A stretch of DNA of 64,000 nucleotides from an uncultured Oscillospiraceae bacterium (GCA_947627285.1 CANQVL010000006.1:1-64000), one strand, 5' to 3'. Positions 1 to 9,540 are shown, numbered from the stretch's first letter. Translations and numbers: made by a program. Notes: generated by a model from the letters alone, not told the origin.

Positions 1-77
1 TTGCGCTGTGGACAACAACAATAGGGCTGTTTCAATGGTTATCAGCATGGGGAAAGTAGAGCCAAAAATGTTCATAG
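1..77 (+). pseudogene. 5' fragment of IS1595-like transposase, cut by IS21-family element
   Basis: Frame 2 is open from the window edge and reads CAVDNNNRAVSMVISMGKVEPKMFI. This resembles the strand after the first catalytic Asp in DDE transposases of the IS1595/ISXO2 type. The reading stops where the IS21-family element begins at 78. Removing the element and one copy of the 7-bp duplication (71-77) rejoins this fragment in frame with the open frame from 2621, giving ...KVEPKM-FIEHFDAYLKD. The N-terminus and first catalytic residue lie outside the window. Confidence 0.75.
71..77. repeat. Target-site duplication, left copy (TTCATAG)
   Basis: The 7-bp sequence TTCATAG at 71-77 is repeated exactly at 2621-2627, immediately outside the two element tips. 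IS21 elements typically duplicate 4-8 bp. Both copies sit in the same reading frame of the interrupted transposase, which independently supports the boundaries. Confidence 0.85.
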
Positions 78-188
78 TGCATACGCCGCCCCGCCAGTGC
101 GTCTTGACCGCGTGCCGTGGTGCTCCCTGACCGGCCAAATGGTGCATGGGGACCGGGGACGTGGTGCACGAGCCCGGTCCCCGTTGTG

Positions 189-932
189 TCACTCGGTGAG
201 GATGCCTTTGCGCTTGCGCATGGTGTCGCCATCTATCCGTATCACATAGGAATCGTACACGATCCTGTCGCATATTGCGTCGGCCAGGGTGGGGTCGTAG
301 AGGTTCTCGTGCCAGCCTGGGACATCGAATTGGGAGCAGAAGATGGTGGACGCGGTCTTGGCCCGTGACTCCACGAGTTCCAGTACGTCCCGGGCCTCGT
401 TCTCCTTCAGCGGGTACAGCAGCCACTCGTCCAGGATGAGCAGCCGTACTTTCCTGAGCTTCTTCATGTACTCCCGGTATGTCCCCTCGCTCCGGGCCAC
501 GGAGAGCTCCACCAGCAGGTCCGGCAGGCGGATGTACCGTACCGTGTAAAACTCCCGGCAGGCAGCGTTCCCGAGAGCGCAGGCCAGGTACGTCTTCCCG
601 GCCCCTGTCGCTCCCAGCAGGATGACGTTGTGCGCCTCCCGGATGTACGCGCAGGACGCCAGACGCAGGATCTGGTCCCTGTTGAGATGACGGTCAGAAA
701 GGTACTCCACGTCCTCCACACTGGCGCCTGGGATGGAAAACCCGGCGTTGCGGATGAGCCTGAGCAGGTGGTTGCTCTTTCGCGCAGCCCATTCAGCGTC
801 CACCAGCAGGCCAACCCTGTCCTCAAAGGACATGGAGGTATACTGCGGATCATCCAGTTGGGTCTTGAATTGTCTGGCCATGGTGCCAAGGTGCATCTCC
901 TGGAGCTTTGCGAAGGTCTCGTTCGTTAACAT
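189..932 (-). CDS. istB: IS21 helper ATPase IstB
   Basis: This is a 247-residue AAA+ ATPase of the IstB/DnaC type, the regulator of target selection that works with IstA in IS21 transposition. The Walker A is GATGAGKT near residue 107 and the Walker B is LLILDEW near 165. Length is normal for the family. Its ATG overlaps the istA stop by one base (TGATG), so translation is probably coupled. No frameshift is seen. Confidence 0.95.
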   Translation of the reverse strand: MLTNETFAKLQEMHLGTMARQFKTQLDDPQYTSMSFEDRVGLLVDAEWAARKSNHLLRLIRNAGFSIPGASVEDVEYLSDRHLNRDQILRLASCAYIREAHNVILLGATGAGKTYLACALGNAACREFYTVRYIRLPDLLVELSVARSEGTYREYMKKLRKVRLLILDEWLLYPLKENEARDVLELVESRAKTASTIFCSQFDVPGWHENLYDPTLADAICDRIVYDSYVIRIDGDTMRKRKGILTE

Positions 933-2464
933 CAGTCATCCCTCCTTCTGTAGTACTCCGCCCCACGGGTGAAGCTATACGGGGAGGGCTTGGCCGGCTC
1001 GAACTCCTCCTGAAGCGTATCCTGGCCGGAGCGAAGGATGGACTGGATGCTCTTCAAGCTGGGCGCCGTGGTGAAAGAGAGAGCCATTTTACAGGCGGCC
1101 TCCAATCTGGCGTTGGAGTATTTCTCCGCGGACTTCAGCAGAGCCATGCAGGACTTGTACCCCTGCTGCTCCACCTTGTGTGCTGAGAGGAACAGCTTCA
1201 CCACAGCCAGCGTGTTGGGCCCGATCTGCCTGGCCCAGCGCTCAAAGCGTTCGCCGTTCCATTGCAGGTACTCCTGGTGCTCCGAAGGCATATGGTCCTC
1301 GCTGGTGCTGTACTGGTTGGGCCTGCCGTAGAGCCTGGGATGCGACGCGATCCGGCGGCCCTCGAAGAAGACCTCCACAGCGGAGCGCGTCAGCCGAACA
1401 TCCACCTTCCGCTTGATGTACTCGTAGGGCACGGAGTAGTTCTGCCTGTCCACGCTGATGTGGTAGTTATACTGGACCACGGCCACCTTCCACACGGCGA
1501 GCTCAAAGGGCACAGGCGGCAGAGGCTGGAGGAAGAGCTGCTCGTCCCGGAACATCTCCGCGCGGCTGCCATCCTTCTTCTGAAAGGGCTTGTGGTTGAA
1601 CTCATAGAGTTTTTCCATGATTGCTTCATTCAGCTCACGGAGCGAAAGGAACTGCCGATCCCTCAGCGCGGCGAGAATCCATGTGGATACCACACCCACC
1701 GAGCCCTCCACGAAGGCCTTGTCCTTTGGCTTCCGGGGCCGCGCGGGAAGGATGGCTGTGCCGTAATGCTCGGCCATCTCCTGGTAGGACTTGTTCAGAA
1801 CGGTCTCGTTCCGGCTGTTCTTCAGCACGCCCGTCTTCAGGTTGTCCGGGGTCAGGATGCGCGTGACGCCTCCGAAGAAGCGGTAGGCGTTCACATGGGC
1901 GGTGATCCAGGCCTCCTGCTTCATGTCCAGGAAGGCCTCTGTGTAGGCGTAGCCGCTGTATGGCAGCACGGCGATGAAGAGATAGGCCGGGACGAGTTCC
2001 CCGGTATCTGTGTCCAGGATGGAGGCCGTCTGACCCGCCCAGTCCACCTGCATCGTCTCGCCGGGCCGGTGCTCCAGGCGCATGGTGGCCTTCGTCTTGT
2101 GGACGTAGTCCGCGTAGTACTTGTTGAACTGCGTGGACTGGTACGGCAGCTCCCCCGCGGCGCGGCACTCCTCGCAGTACTCCACCCACAGCAGGCTCAG
2201 CGTGACACCGGGCCGCTGCAGCTCACGGTGGACCTTCTCGTAGTCCGGCATCCTGTACTGAGGCTTTGTGGCCTCCTCTGGAAAGAGCTTTTTGCGAAGC
2301 TCCTCCGGCGTCATGGCTTGCGCAGAGTCCCAGGTGATACCCTGCTCCCGCGCCCTGCCGAGGGTCCTGGTCACGGTATTCCTACCGCAACCGCAGGCTG
2401 ACGCGATGTCCACGTGCGTCAGTCCGAGACTTTTCAGTCTTAAGATCTCTTTGTAATTGGTCAT
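932..2464 (-). CDS. istA: IS21-family transposase IstA
   Basis: This 510-residue DDE transposase cuts and joins the IS21 ends. The N-terminus (residues 1-40) forms a helix-turn-helix (LGLTHVDIASACGCGRNTV). The integrase core follows, with the acidic residues visible in MQVDW, TPDN and FVEG. A Mu-transposase-like C-terminal domain follows (about 330-400). Length is normal. The start has an AGGAGGCCAGAAA-type ribosome site upstream. The terminal TGGTGC repeats lie just upstream and may contain its promoter. Confidence 0.95.
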   Translation of the reverse strand: MTNYKEILRLKSLGLTHVDIASACGCGRNTVTRTLGRAREQGITWDSAQAMTPEELRKKLFPEEATKPQYRMPDYEKVHRELQRPGVTLSLLWVEYCEECRAAGELPYQSTQFNKYYADYVHKTKATMRLEHRPGETMQVDWAGQTASILDTDTGELVPAYLFIAVLPYSGYAYTEAFLDMKQEAWITAHVNAYRFFGGVTRILTPDNLKTGVLKNSRNETVLNKSYQEMAEHYGTAILPARPRKPKDKAFVEGSVGVVSTWILAALRDRQFLSLRELNEAIMEKLYEFNHKPFQKKDGSRAEMFRDEQLFLQPLPPVPFELAVWKVAVVQYNYHISVDRQNYSVPYEYIKRKVDVRLTRSAVEVFFEGRRIASHPRLYGRPNQYSTSEDHMPSEHQEYLQWNGERFERWARQIGPNTLAVVKLFLSAHKVEQQGYKSCMALLKSAEKYSNARLEAACKMALSFTTAPSLKSIQSILRSGQDTLQEEFEPAKPSPYSFTRGAEYYRRRDD

Positions 2465-2620
2465 TTTCTGGCCTCCTGATTAGATTTGCATCTGACGATG
2501 CAAGTCCATTATACAGGGGCCATATTCGATGCACCATACCGCCGGCAGCGTTGCACCATTTCAGCGGTCACCATGCACCACCGCCGCGGTCAAAGAGCAC
2601 CATCCGGGGCGGCGGATTCA

Positions 2621-2627
2621 TTCATAG
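2621..2627. repeat. Target-site duplication, right copy (TTCATAG)
   Basis: Exact copy of the 7 bp at 71-77, immediately outside the right tip of the IS21-family element. Confidence 0.85.
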
Positions 2628-3703
2628 AGCATTTTGACGCATACTTGAAAGATGTTACATATCTCTGTACAGACGGAAGCCCCATATATACTGAATACTG
2701 CAAACAGAAGAATATACCCCATTATGTACGCCCATCCTCTTACGTCTCTGAACTCAGAAAACGTGGATACCTCACTGGATTGGGGACAAACCCATCAGAC
2801 AAAGAGATTGAAGAAACATTAAAGGACGTATATGAGAAAAACAAGAATATCATGTCAATGCTATACAGTGACGGATTTCTTGATTATATTGACTATGCAG
2901 CAAGTATTCCCTTTTCAGACTTTTGCAAGATAAAATATGAAAATGGGCTTAACCTTTCAAGAGTAAACGCCTTTCATAACTATTTGAAGCTGAAACTCGA
3001 AAAAGAAACAAGGGCGCTTGCCACAAAATATTTACCCATGTATGTTGATGCCTATACATTCATGTATAATTGGCGTCACGCCCACAAGACAACACTTTCC
3101 TCTATGAAAGACGCTGAAACGATGCTCATAGAGCTTGTTAAAAATAAATCCGCATTTACACTGAACGACCAAAATGAATTGGATTTTTTTGTCGCCCCAA
3201 AACCAACTGGAAGATATTTAGCTTTGCTTGACGAGAAAACGAAGGAAATGCGGAGAAAGACAGATAACAGATTCTTCAAGTTTGACGAAGAGGACCGCGT
3301 TACTTCCTTTAATATGAGAAAGTACATCAAAGAAACGCCAGTGGGCAAGTTAAGACCTTTCGGCAAGAAGTATGGAATAAAAGGCTATACGCGCATGACA
3401 CATTGGCAGCTCTACTCCACAATTATGACTTTGCCAAACGATATAATCAAGGAAATAGTTGAAGAATTGATTGCACAGGATAAGGTTTACAACATTTACG
3501 CGGAAGATATTAAATTCCTTGAAAGGAAGAACATACCCGATTATGAGCTGACCTACTCAAAGGGAAGCGGTTATGTGGATTTAGATAGACTGTTTATAAT
3601 AGAAAAGGATAAAATGCTGTTTAACGATGAAAACAACATCAGCACAACAGACAACGACATTTCAGACGATGAACACATTGACGAAGATGATTTGCCGTTT
3701 TAA
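2621..3703 (+). pseudogene. 3' part of IS1595-like transposase with SSB-like C-terminal tip
   Basis: The open frame from 2621 gives about 360 residues: a TDG motif (second catalytic Asp, CTDGSPIY), a long insert, then VNAFHNYLK, whose N...K spacing fits the DDNK form of IS1595-type transposases. After YMFYNWR-like residues comes a C-terminal extension of about 180 residues with a SAP-like stretch (FGKKYGIKGYTRMTHWQL). The protein ends in a very acidic tail, DEHIDEDDLPF, matching the C-terminal tip of bacterial single-strand binding proteins. A longer open frame starting at 2486 is an artefact of reading through the IS end. The gene is disrupted by the IS21-family element but otherwise intact in this window, followed at once by a terminator. 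Family assignment is moderate. Confidence 0.7.
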
Positions 3704-3705
3704 GG

Positions 3706-3737
3706 AAAAGAGCGTGGATTGCTCCACGCTCTTTTTA
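3706..3737 (+). terminator. Rho-independent terminator of the transposase gene
   Basis: The stem AAAGAGCGTGGA pairs with TCCACGCTCTTT across a TTGC loop and is followed by a T-run (3732-3736). It begins three bases after the transposase stop codon. Confidence 0.92.
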
Positions 3738-3740
3738 TAT

Positions 3741-3783
3741 ACAAAAAACAACAGTTGGTTTATCTTACGACAAACCAACTGTT
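3741..3783 (-). terminator. Terminator of the surface-protein operon
   Basis: The arms AACAGTTGGTTT (3750-3761) and AAACCAACTGTT (3772-3783) pair perfectly. Read on the minus strand, the hairpin is followed by TGTTTTTTGT. It lies about 80 bases past the stop of the 1370-residue protein gene. With the terminator at 3706 it separates the convergent transposase and surface-protein genes. Confidence 0.85.
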
Positions 3784-3864
3784 AAGGGGAAAGAAAGAAT
3801 TACGAAATGTCTATGCTCACTTAAATATGCAACAATGTGTCCAAACACAATGTAATATGTCCCA

Positions 3865-6800
3865 TTAACCTAATCTCGTTGAATCTGTTACAGACACATT
3901 TGGTACTAAATAGTCTACAACCTTATCACCAAAATCGTTGGCTTCTCTGCTTGTATGCTCAAAGTACACTTTTGCGTTCTGTAAATCACTCTTTATCTTT
4001 GATAGGTTAGCTTCAAACATCACATTCAAGAAATTATATCCTTTTCCCATAGTGCTGAAGAATTGATTTTTATTTGTTGGAGTCTCCAAACCCTTTACAG
4101 ACAAGCTAATCTTATCTGCTGCAGCAACATTTGGTATGTCAAAAACGCTTACATACTCTTTTATTACCAAGGCTGTTGTATCTTCTGAATACCAGCCCTT
4201 GTTGACGGAGATATTGTTAGTCTCAAAGCCATCCAATGACTTCTTTGCGTTTGCGGCCATATCAGCATATTTTTGTTCAGTCAATGTTGCTCCTGTTTGA
4301 TGCTCAAAAGGCTTGAATAATGTTTCATCCTTATTCTTGCCTATCAACTTCATATTGACCAAGGCGTCATATAGTGCTGGGTCCTTCTTTTGCAAATCCG
4401 CTATTTGTACGGTTGTATATTTCAAGGTATCTCTGTTTTGTACCTTGACGCCAACGACCTCGCCGCCCCTGACTATCAGCTCATGTGTGTACTCTTTATA
4501 AGTATTACCGCCAAATGTCTCTTGTTTCATCTTGACGGCGTTTTTCTTCACCACATTTGCTCCTATGTAGTTCTGCTTAATACCGTCAATCTCCAATCTG
4601 CTTGTGACTGTTCCGCTTGTAAAGTTCCACTTACTCAAAAAGTCAGTATGGTATGTCAAAGGATTATAACTGCTTGCGCCCCAAAGCCTCTTTAAATTGA
4701 CGCCATTCTTGTTTGAGTTAATATCCAAGGAATATGTACTAACCGTCAATGTTCCCTGCTCTTTTGCGCCCTTGCTCTTATTTATGAAGAATGAGGTGTT
4801 CACTCCCGCGCCCTTATAAATAACTTGCAATTTTGCAAAACCAAGTTGTCTTGCCTTTTGCGTTGCCCTTGTGTCAGTAGCAACAGAAGAACCCGTACTT
4901 GTCTCACTTACAAAGGCGTCAAACTTCATGTTATGATAAATGACAGGATATATCACACGCCCTATCTCGTCAATAGTCCATTGAATAGAGCTTTCATTAC
5001 TGTCATTATCAAATAACATAGCGGTTTCAGGAAATACCATCAAAATAAAATCTGTCTGATATGAAACCTTTGTCTCACCATTACTGCTGCTCACACTTGA
5101 CGCGACTTTCAATTCTCTGCTTGTTGAGGGAACATATCTTTCAAAGAATACTTCAGCGTTAAAGCTATAAGGTGTATAACTCGCCTGTGATGGAGTTATG
5201 CTATTACTGTATATCCATGCGTGATTATGTCCTGTATACTCACCCTTATTATTGTAGCTGTTCCAACCATAGGGCCAACTGTTTACGAATGTGTCTGTAT
5301 TATACACGCCAAACTGCAACAGCTTTGTTTTGCTGTATTCTGTATCTGAAATAGTGCCGCCAACTATACCCGAATAAATATCATAAGCCTCCAAGCTCTT
5401 AATACTGCCAACATTCAACCAGCTTGCAACTTCCAGACCGCTTGTATCAGTAGATTTAATAGCATTCATAACGCCATCAATACTAACTACGGCGGAAGGA
5501 TTACTGATTGTTATACTTGGCGCGTTTCCTTTTTTTACCGCTTCACTGTGCAGCCATGTAGTTACTTTTGTATTTGTATGATTTGCCTGTTTCAAATTAC
5601 CGTTTGGATTTACAACATTATAACTCCATGTCCCCGTGGGACTTAAACGGGCTAAACCGCAACAACCGCTTGAAATAGGAAGGCTCATCATAGCCAATCC
5701 GTCAGGTATCATGCTTTCCTCAAAATATCTACTCAATCTCCATTGTGGTACAAAATACTTACCTGGCTCTACTTCTTTTTTTGGAATTGTTATTTTCCAT
5801 TTCACATAAAGGTTATGGTCAACAGGGTCTTGAGGATAATTTTTAATAGTTTTGTCTGAACCCTCTAACCCATTCGTACTCTTTGATGGTAAAACACCGT
5901 CTGAAATGTCCTTTGTTGGATATTCACTGTTTGTCACCCACTTGACAAGCTCAGGAGTACCAAGGTCCTTAACACCCGTCAAATCTGGGGTTTGTACTGT
6001 TACTGTTGTATCACTTATCAATAAATCCTGAGTACCGCCGTTTACATACGTTGTCTTGCCCGTATTTTCGTCATATACTTCAATGACATTTATTTGCATA
6101 GGATTAGGCTTTACAATGTATCTCAAAATAAGGTTATTTGCTGGGGTTTTAACACCAATCTCTTGTGCTGTTTCCTCATCTATCTTGACTACCTTGCTGC
6201 CGTCATCCTCTAACATTCCTAATTTAATATCATCGTAATATGTGTACTCTGTTGCTTCTGTTATTTCTGTTTGTACCAAGAAAACACTTGAACGAAGGCC
6301 CAAATCTTTACCCGTAATAAATGAGTGCTGTTGCTCTGAACCAAGGTCTTCACTTTGCTCTTTTGCTTTTGATAAAGCGTGTATAGCAGCATTCAATGTA
6401 TTTGGAATTACTAAAATTGCTTCCTTATAATCCTCCGCGAACAACTCTGATTGGGTAACTATGCCCGCTGTATATCCCGCAACGTCAAGCGCGCTGGGCT
6501 GTAATTCTGTACCAACATTAGTTGGCAGAGGTGTATTCAACCATTCTGAATTGGCGGAAATATCCAAATCGTCCTTGACGGAAACAATGTCATTCAATAT
6601 GGCGACTCCGCCATCCATATACTCAACATTCTTGAATTCAGGCGTCAGTGTCAAATTTCCGTCACTGTCTGTTACAAATTGAGCTTCCTCTATTGTTGAG
6701 GGGGCTGCCTTCTTATATGTGATTTTTCCGTTTTCATCAACGGAATCTATGTAAACATACATCTTTATGACACTTGGGGGATTATCCTCTTCTTGCATTT

Positions 6801-7977
6801 CCCCGCCTGTGATAACACCTACGCCCGCGCTGTTGAACAAATCCTTTCCTAACGCGGACTGATTCTTCATGTTGGAATTAGTAGCCTCATAAATTTTATT
6901 AGGACCTGTCATGTGGATTGTAGGCTCATAATATGACAAGTGCAATCTCTGGCCCATTTGAATTAAATAACTTCCGCCAAAAATACCAAGGTTATTAGTT
7001 GGTGTTCCATCATCATAAGCAGCACCAATCTTTGTTTGAGGTATAAATGCCAACAAATCCCTGAATGTAAAAACTGCGTAAATGGTGTAATTGTAGTTTA
7101 CAAAAAGAAGTGGCTCTATGTATATCTTGTATGTGCCTCTAATAGAACTATCATTCTTGTCAGTATAAGCATCTCTAAAAATACCATATCTGAAATCTTG
7201 CTCCATAAGGGCAATCAATTTATCCTCTGACAAACCAGCATAAGCAGGAATATCATTTAAGGCATCACCAAGGCATAAACGAACTACTTGTGCGGAATGT
7301 GTGAAGTCGATCTCATTCTGTCTGCTTTCTGGCACGTCTGAAATATGACCTTCAGGTACTCCCGTGAAGAAGATGTTGTATGAACCCTCTGGCTTATTAT
7401 CTCTATATAAATCAATCAAGTAAAAGTCTTTTGCTGTATCTGAATCCAAAAAGGCAATTAATTTGTAATCATTGTCATTCTTATCCAGATGATGATATAC
7501 AGTTGGCTCTTTTGTATATGCACCGTCATCATATAATTTTACACCGTGAAGTCCTAACCCTTTTTTCATATTGTCTGGATATTCAATCAACAGACCGTTT
7601 TCATCAACGGCAGGAGAAACAGCAACGCCGTTATTAAAATTATTCATTCTTTCATAAACGTTTTTTAGAGAATAGGCATTTGCTTTTCTGTAATATGATG
7701 CCTTGTCGCCTTTGACTACAACATCTACTGTCCTCCCTACTTGTTTGGCGTTGCTTACGTCCATGTCCCCATCCTTGAAGAAATACACTGAAAAACGATA
7801 GCCCCATAAGGATTCTAACAATAGTGAAAACTTACTGTTTCCCGCTGTGGTATCTCCATGTGTATCATCTCCGCCTGTGTTTCCTCCGCTGTCATCTGCT
7901 GAAACAGTAAAAGAAAACAGAGAAAATGTCATAACAACTGCCAAAAGAAAACATATTAATTTTTTTATCTTAAACAT
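3865..7977 (-). CDS. Very large secreted protein, function unknown
   Basis: The product has 1370 residues and a clear Sec signal peptide (KKLICFLLAVVMTFSLFSFTVSA, then DD), followed by a Gly/Asp/Thr-rich linker (about 28-47). The rest is Tyr/Ser/Thr/Asn-rich and looks like many beta-strand domains. I see no LPXTG motif, C-terminal membrane segment, SLH repeat or enzyme motif. An adjacent Cys pair (SSGCCG) lies mid-protein. The ATG has GAGGTGAG about seven bases upstream and lies 18 bp after the stop of the SLH gene, so the two are co-transcribed. Base composition is AT-rich, unlike the chromosome. An extracellular partner anchored through the SLH protein is inference from the operon. Confidence 0.8.
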   Translation of the reverse strand: MFKIKKLICFLLAVVMTFSLFSFTVSADDSGGNTGGDDTHGDTTAGNSKFSLLLESLWGYRFSVYFFKDGDMDVSNAKQVGRTVDVVVKGDKASYYRKANAYSLKNVYERMNNFNNGVAVSPAVDENGLLIEYPDNMKKGLGLHGVKLYDDGAYTKEPTVYHHLDKNDNDYKLIAFLDSDTAKDFYLIDLYRDNKPEGSYNIFFTGVPEGHISDVPESRQNEIDFTHSAQVVRLCLGDALNDIPAYAGLSEDKLIALMEQDFRYGIFRDAYTDKNDSSIRGTYKIYIEPLLFVNYNYTIYAVFTFRDLLAFIPQTKIGAAYDDGTPTNNLGIFGGSYLIQMGQRLHLSYYEPTIHMTGPNKIYEATNSNMKNQSALGKDLFNSAGVGVITGGEMQEEDNPPSVIKMYVYIDSVDENGKITYKKAAPSTIEEAQFVTDSDGNLTLTPEFKNVEYMDGGVAILNDIVSVKDDLDISANSEWLNTPLPTNVGTELQPSALDVAGYTAGIVTQSELFAEDYKEAILVIPNTLNAAIHALSKAKEQSEDLGSEQQHSFITGKDLGLRSSVFLVQTEITEATEYTYYDDIKLGMLEDDGSKVVKIDEETAQEIGVKTPANNLILRYIVKPNPMQINVIEVYDENTGKTTYVNGGTQDLLISDTTVTVQTPDLTGVKDLGTPELVKWVTNSEYPTKDISDGVLPSKSTNGLEGSDKTIKNYPQDPVDHNLYVKWKITIPKKEVEPGKYFVPQWRLSRYFEESMIPDGLAMMSLPISSGCCGLARLSPTGTWSYNVVNPNGNLKQANHTNTKVTTWLHSEAVKKGNAPSITISNPSAVVSIDGVMNAIKSTDTSGLEVASWLNVGSIKSLEAYDIYSGIVGGTISDTEYSKTKLLQFGVYNTDTFVNSWPYGWNSYNNKGEYTGHNHAWIYSNSITPSQASYTPYSFNAEVFFERYVPSTSRELKVASSVSSSNGETKVSYQTDFILMVFPETAMLFDNDSNESSIQWTIDEIGRVIYPVIYHNMKFDAFVSETSTGSSVATDTRATQKARQLGFAKLQVIYKGAGVNTSFFINKSKGAKEQGTLTVSTYSLDINSNKNGVNLKRLWGASSYNPLTYHTDFLSKWNFTSGTVTSRLEIDGIKQNYIGANVVKKNAVKMKQETFGGNTYKEYTHELIVRGGEVVGVKVQNRDTLKYTTVQIADLQKKDPALYDALVNMKLIGKNKDETLFKPFEHQTGATLTEQKYADMAANAKKSLDGFETNNISVNKGWYSEDTTALVIKEYVSVFDIPNVAAADKISLSVKGLETPTNKNQFFSTMGKGYNFLNVMFEANLSKIKSDLQNAKVYFEHTSREANDFGDKVVDYLVPNVSVTDSTRLG

Positions 7978-7995
7978 CCATTATCTCACCTCGTA

Positions 7996-9540
7996 TTATC
8001 TGTGTGGACCATAATAACCCCATCCAAATCCTTCGTGATATATAAACCAAATATTATATACTTCGCCCTCTGTTCCTGTCGTTATACCCGCCATACCAGG
8101 ATGAGCTTGCTCACTAATTGTAAGCCATTCCATACCCGTATGAGTTTCACCGCGGTCATCCATGAGGATTGGGGAGCCATCAGTCCACATATCACCTACT
8201 ACATATTCTAATCCAGTATTAGGAGCAACAACACCCGTCCAAATATCTACGCCCTGACCTGCTCCAAGGATACCCCATTTCTTCTCAAGGACTACTCTTG
8301 TGCCATCAGCCTTTATAACAACGTCTCCCTCTTTGCACTCATTGTGTCTTGAACCCTCTACAAACTCCTGATGTCCGTCCACAATCGTTGACTCCACAAC
8401 GTCAAAATTAGGAGTAGAACGAGTTGACTTCTCCATCATTCTATAAGCAACAACAGCGGCTTCAGCCCTTGTCAGTGTGCCTTTTGGATTGAATGTGCCT
8501 TTTGTGTCAACACCAGACAAAAGACCCATAGAATAAGCCTCTCTCACATAGTTTCTATAATATGTACCAATGGAATTCCAGTCAGCGATTTTGCTTGTAC
8601 TTACCAATCTGTCTGCTGTCTCACCCTTTGCGTTCTTTAAGGCTCTAACCATAATCATTGCCATTTCCTGTCTTGTGCAACCCTTATTCAAGTCCTGAGA
8701 ATCCATCTCATTCTCTTTGATAAGACCCTTATCTAATGCAACCATATAATATTTTGCATACCAAACAGCGCCATCCATATCTTTAATGGCATTTATATCA
8801 TCATTGTAGAACATTCTTGTAACAACAGTGAGGAATTCAGACCTTGACATAATGCCGTTAGGGTTGTATGTACCCACGCCATTGACAGGAGTAGTTGTAC
8901 CCGACAAAATCCCCTTTGCTGTCATAGCCATAACAGCGTCATAATACCATGAACCCTCTTGAACATCTGAAAATGTCAACGTACTCTTATCTGTTTCATT
9001 GCTTGATGTCTTTGCGCTGTTAGCAACGGAGGTCCTTGCATACTCAACAGCGGCGGTAACAATATAGTTGTTCTTAACACCGTCAACTGCTTTATATGCC
9101 TTATCCAATACAGCTTCTATGGAGGCTGTATCCTTGTTTCCTACACTCTTAAATACTCTCTCCAATGAGGTAATATTTTCAGCAAGGTCCAAAAGATTAC
9201 TTTCTGTTATTGTTCCCTGCTTCTTCAAGCTCTCAATATCTTGAATGCCTTTCTCAACAGCGGAGATAGCGTCAGAAATACTTACACTGAATTGCAAGCT
9301 GTAATTTTTAGCTTCAACGGATTTTAGCTCTCTTGCGCTTGCATTGTCAGCATACGCTGTTGTGCCAAGTATTGAAGATAACACAACCGCACTCACAATC
9401 ATTTTTCCTATTACGCCTTGAAAATTCATGCGTCCATTCCTCCCATGATGTATATTTATTGAAATTTCTGTATCATTCATATTGCTTATCACTCCCTTAT
9501 TTTTATTCTTGAAAATGTTCTGAAATCCTTTGAATGACAT
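7996..9540 (-). CDS. S-layer-homology (SLH) domain surface protein
   Basis: Counted from the ATG at 9540 the product has 514 residues. Three SLH repeats lie at about 188-245 (TFSDVQEGSWYYDAV), 246-305 and 313-370 (DWNSIGTYYRNYVREAY); these normally bind pyruvylated cell-wall polymer. A coiled region (about 85-160) precedes them, and an unrecognised 125-residue domain ends the protein. A Sec signal peptide (MNFQGVIGKMIVSAVVLSS...AYA) starts 37 residues inside, at the ATG at 9429. Both ATGs have a GGAGG-type site about seven bases upstream. The promoter at 9570-9598 favours 9540 as first start. AT-rich and probably horizontally acquired. First gene of a two-gene operon. Confidence 0.88.
   Translation of the reverse strand: MSFKGFQNIFKNKNKGVISNMNDTEISINIHHGRNGRMNFQGVIGKMIVSAVVLSSILGTTAYADNASARELKSVEAKNYSLQFSVSISDAISAVEKGIQDIESLKKQGTITESNLLDLAENITSLERVFKSVGNKDTASIEAVLDKAYKAVDGVKNNYIVTAAVEYARTSVANSAKTSSNETDKSTLTFSDVQEGSWYYDAVMAMTAKGILSGTTTPVNGVGTYNPNGIMSRSEFLTVVTRMFYNDDINAIKDMDGAVWYAKYYMVALDKGLIKENEMDSQDLNKGCTRQEMAMIMVRALKNAKGETADRLVSTSKIADWNSIGTYYRNYVREAYSMGLLSGVDTKGTFNPKGTLTRAEAAVVAYRMMEKSTRSTPNFDVVESTIVDGHQEFVEGSRHNECKEGDVVIKADGTRVVLEKKWGILGAGQGVDIWTGVVAPNTGLEYVVGDMWTDGSPILMDDRGETHTGMEWLTISEQAHPGMAGITTGTEGEVYNIWFIYHEGFGWGYYGPHR
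9437..9444 (-). promoter_or_regulatory. Internal ribosome binding site of the SLH gene
   Basis: GGGAGGAA on the minus strand lies seven bases before the in-frame ATG at 9429, which opens a textbook signal peptide. A second equally strong site (9548-9553) serves the ATG at 9540, so the gene may be translated from two starts. Confidence 0.6.

Larger units (their letters stand above)
78..2620 (-). mobile_element. Complete IS21-family insertion sequence, 2543 bp
   Basis: The element carries istA and istB, both on the minus strand. The tips are TGCATACGCCGCCCCG on the left and, reverse-complemented on the right, TGAATCCGCCGCCCCG (14 of 16 match). Inside both ends are several spaced copies of a TGGTGC core: left around 98-170, right around 2530-2605. 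This multiple-repeat architecture is typical of IS21-family ends, where IstA binds. Both ORFs are intact and the 7-bp duplication is perfect, so the insertion looks recent and possibly active. Its GC content matches the high-GC chromosome and not the AT-rich gene it interrupts. Confidence 0.93.

Noticed and set aside
2486..2620. N-terminal 45 codons of the long plus-strand ORF starting at 2486
   Set aside because: They read through the right end of the IS21-family element; the real gene resumes at the target duplication (2621).
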